Positions 62,184-64,000 of a stretch of DNA of 64,000 bases are shown here, one piece after another. Position numbers and translations under genes: made by a program. Every line of letters begins with the position of its first letter. The stretch's first letter is position 1. The stretch is from Clostridium magnum DSM 2767 (GTDB lineage Bacteria > Bacillota > Clostridia > Clostridiales > Clostridiaceae): assembly GCF_001623875.1 (NCBI RefSeq), contig NZ_LWAE01000007.1, positions 186,001-250,000 on the forward strand, given 5' to 3'. Under the pieces are notes generated by a model that did no database searches, was not told where the DNA came from, and saw nothing but the letters and a program-made list of their open reading frames with translations.

Positions 62184-62945
62184 ATGCAAGAAACAGTTCA
62201 ATCAGTTGATAGAACACTAACTATTCTAGAAGTACTATCAGATTATGAAGACGGATTAGGAATAACTGAAATTAGTCAAAAAGTAGAATTACACAAAAGT
62301 ACCGTTCATAGATTATTGAATACACTAATATATAAAGGTTATATAAAACAGGATAAAAATACAAATAGATATGGATTAACTTTAAAGTTATTTGAGCTTG
62401 GAAATAAAAAAGTAGAAAAGATGGATATTGTTTCTGTTGCTCAACCTTACCTAAAGGAACTAGTGGAGAAAACTAATGAAGTAGTTCATCTTGTAGTAAG
62501 GGAAGGCATGGAGGTAATGTATGTTTCTAAGGTAGAACCTCAAAAATCTATGAAGATGTATACGAGGATAGGTATGAGAAAGCCTATGTATTGTACTGCA
62601 ATGGGCAAGGCTATGCTGTCACAAATGTCAGAGGAAGAAGTAGAAGAAATTTGGAATGCAAGTGACATAAAAAAGCTTACAGAGAACACTATAGTAGAGA
62701 TTGATAAGCTAAAGGATAGCCTTGAGGAAATCAGAAAAAAAGGTTATGCTATGGACGAACAAGAGGTCGAAATGGGGATAAGATGCCTAGGAACTGTGAT
62801 AAGAGATTATAAAGGAGAAGTATGTGGAGCAATTAGTTTATCAAGCTCGATTATAACTTTTACGGAAGAAAAAATTGAATGTTTTTCAAAGTTGATGTTA
62901 GAATATGCAAATAAAATATCAAGAGAGCTTGGTTATAGGGTTTAA
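62184..62945 (+). CDS. IclR-family transcriptional regulator (KdgR-like)
   Basis: The protein of about 253 residues has an N-terminal winged helix (SVDRTLTILEVLSDYEDGLGITEISQKVELHKSTVHRLLNTL) and a C-terminal IclR effector domain (LGTVIRDYKGEVCGAISLS). IclR proteins of this type often control pectin and KDG metabolism, and kduI is next. The ATG at 62184 has AAAGGAG upstream; a TTG at 62151 extends the frame. A GAAAC/GTTTC palindrome before kduI is a candidate operator. Confidence 0.9.
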   Translation: MQETVQSVDRTLTILEVLSDYEDGLGITEISQKVELHKSTVHRLLNTLIYKGYIKQDKNTNRYGLTLKLFELGNKKVEKMDIVSVAQPYLKELVEKTNEVVHLVVREGMEVMYVSKVEPQKSMKMYTRIGMRKPMYCTAMGKAMLSQMSEEEVEEIWNASDIKKLTENTIVEIDKLKDSLEEIRKKGYAMDEQEVEMGIRCLGTVIRDYKGEVCGAISLSSSIITFTEEKIECFSKLMLEYANKISRELGYRV

Positions 62946-62970
62946 TCATAATTTGTTTTTTTTAATATAA

Positions 62971-63034
62971 GGTATCCATATAGTTAAAACTACAAGAAAT
63001 TTATGTAGTTTTAACTATATGGATACTTTTTTAT
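62971..63034. terminator. Terminator after the IclR gene
   Basis: GTATCCATATAGTTAAAACTACA pairs perfectly over about 23 bp with its complement at 63004-63026, followed by a run of T. Confidence 0.88.
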
Positions 63035-63129
63035 TTCTATATAAAATTGTAATGATTTTATATTATTAACAACTATTGGGGATGGATTTCGGCCCTAAAA
63101 AATATATAAAATTTTATGAAAGTTTTTCA

Positions 63130-63202
63130 TTGACAAAATGTTAACGAGAACATATAATTAAGACATAAAGAAAATGAAACATGGTTTCGCAATACGAAAC
63201 AA
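63130..63202 (+). promoter_or_regulatory. kduI promoter with LacI- and IclR-type operators
   Basis: TTGACA (63130-63135) and TATAAT (63153-63158) are 17 bases apart. TGTTAACGAGAACA (63139-63152) fills the spacer and fits the LacI-type operator. Downstream, GAAAC-ATG-GTTTC (63176-63188) and GTTTCGCAATACGAAAC (63184-63200) form overlapping palindromes resembling IclR/KdgR sites. The gene may need release by two regulators. Confidence 0.72.
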
Positions 63203-63217
63203 GGAAGAGGTAAGGAA

Positions 63218-64000
63218 ATGGATATAAGATATGCAAATCATCCAATTGATTCAAAAAAATATGATACTACAGAATTAAGAGAGCATTATTTACAAGAAAA
63301 AATATTTGTACAGGATGAAGTTTCTTTAACTTATAGTCATGTAGATAGAATTATATTTGGTGGAGCAATGCCAGTAGATAAAGATCTTACTTTGGCAGCT
63401 GCAGAAGAGTTAAGAGCAGAATATTTCTTACAGAGAAGAGAAATGGGAGCTATTAATGTAGGCGGAAAAGGAGCAGTTATCCTAGATGGAACAAAATATG
63501 AACTAGATAAGTATGAAGGTTTATATATTGGAATGGGAACAAAAGAAATAATTTTTGTTTCAGATGATAAAAATAATCCTGCAAAGTTCTATATAAACTC
63601 TGCACCAGCACATGCATCTTACCCTACGGTTAAAATAGATAGAAGTAATGCTGAAATTGTTGAGTTAGGCGACCAAAAAAATATGAATAAACGTACTATA
63701 TACAAGTTCTTACATCCAAATGTTTGCAAAACTTGTCAGCTATCAATGGGAGTAACTATGTTAAAGGAGGGAAATAGCTGGAATAGTATGCCTTGCCATA
63801 CTCATGAACGTAGAATGGAAGTATATTTCTACTTTGATTTACCAGAGGATCAAAGAGTATTCCACTTAATGGGAGAACAAGATGAAACAAGACATATTGT
63901 TATGGCAAATGAGCAAGCAGTAATTTCTCCAAGCTGGTCAATACATGCCGGTGTTGGAACAAGTAATTATACATTTATATGGGCAATGTGTGGAGAAAAT
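63218..64000 (+). CDS. kduI: 5-keto-4-deoxyuronate isomerase KduI (3' end outside window)
   Basis: KduI isomerises 5-keto-4-deoxyuronate, from unsaturated pectin fragments, toward KDG. The frame starts at an ATG with AAGAGG upstream and runs open to the window edge (261 codons of about 275-280 usual). It has DIRYANHPIDSKKYDT, RIIFGGAMPVDK, REMGAINVGGKG, and the metal motif MPCHTHERRMEVYFYFD, then SPSWSIHAGVGTSNYTFIW. It links the uxa genes to pectin degradation. kduD may follow outside the window. Confidence 0.95.
   Translation, partial: MDIRYANHPIDSKKYDTTELREHYLQEKIFVQDEVSLTYSHVDRIIFGGAMPVDKDLTLAAAEELRAEYFLQRREMGAINVGGKGAVILDGTKYELDKYEGLYIGMGTKEIIFVSDDKNNPAKFYINSAPAHASYPTVKIDRSNAEIVELGDQKNMNKRTIYKFLHPNVCKTCQLSMGVTMLKEGNSWNSMPCHTHERRMEVYFYFDLPEDQRVFHLMGEQDETRHIVMANEQAVISPSWSIHAGVGTSNYTFIWAMCGEN

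Overview
The window is a chromosomal segment of an AT-rich, endospore-forming, strictly fermentative Firmicute, almost certainly Clostridium sensu stricto (cluster I). The grounds are the 16S rRNA, two alpha/beta-type SASP genes, a cotJABC spore-coat operon, ptb-buk, an Hcp/flavodiiron/Ric anaerobic stress set, GAGG-type ribosome binding sites and very low GC outside the rRNA. I do not assign a species.

Layout. 1-770 is the 3' part of an IS200/IS605 tnpB and its right end, inserted just upstream of addB (806-4255). addA does not follow. Instead 4.3-5.7 kb holds stacked intergenic repeats around one Asn/Ser/Thr-rich hypothetical gene. 5.8-11.3 kb is a complete rRNA operon (16S-23S-5S-tRNA-Asn) with tandem promoters, processing stems and a terminator. 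11.3-17.4 kb carries two SASP genes, surE, an NADH-rubredoxin-reductase-like flavoprotein, a DUF1450 protein, a membrane Ser/Thr kinase and cotJABC. 17.6-20.9 kb is a nitrosative/oxygen stress island: an FNR-like regulator, flavodiiron FprA and Ric, with two FNR-type boxes in the fprA/ric divergent promoter. 21-23.7 kb is panG-panB-panC. 24-30 kb is a ParA-like ATPase, a four-subunit 2-oxoacid:ferredoxin oxidoreductase, ptb and buk. 31-33.5 kb is a GAF-TPP enzyme fusion read from a c-di-GMP-I riboswitch, lying between two copies of the buk terminator. hcp and a CotF-like coat gene follow.

36.3-49.2 kb is a sigma-54-controlled sugar-alcohol regulon. A LevR-type activator precedes a galactitol-family PTS (EIIA, EIIB, EIIC), a phosphohexomutase, a second EIIA, a polyol-phosphate dehydrogenase, split transketolase, two ribulose-phosphate epimerases, RpiB and a dedicated HPr. 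The gene set fits import of a pentitol as its phosphate and funnelling into the pentose phosphate pathway. 50-64 kb is a hexuronate regulon: uxaC, a GPH transporter, a LacI regulator, uxaB, uxaA, eda, kdgK, an IclR regulator and kduI (cut by the window edge). It carries recurrent TGTTAACGTGAACA-like operators. A glycine-riboswitch-controlled AGCS symporter is embedded in it.

The most unusual signal is non-coding. Three near-perfect palindromes of about 200 bp (D elements, at 18.4, 28.6 and 57.9 kb) have unrelated stem sequences but the same layout and the same apical and internal loop motifs. Three further repeat families (A, B, C) occur, often directly after stop codons, with C nested inside A and D copies. 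Together they look like structured 3'-end elements that spread in this genome.
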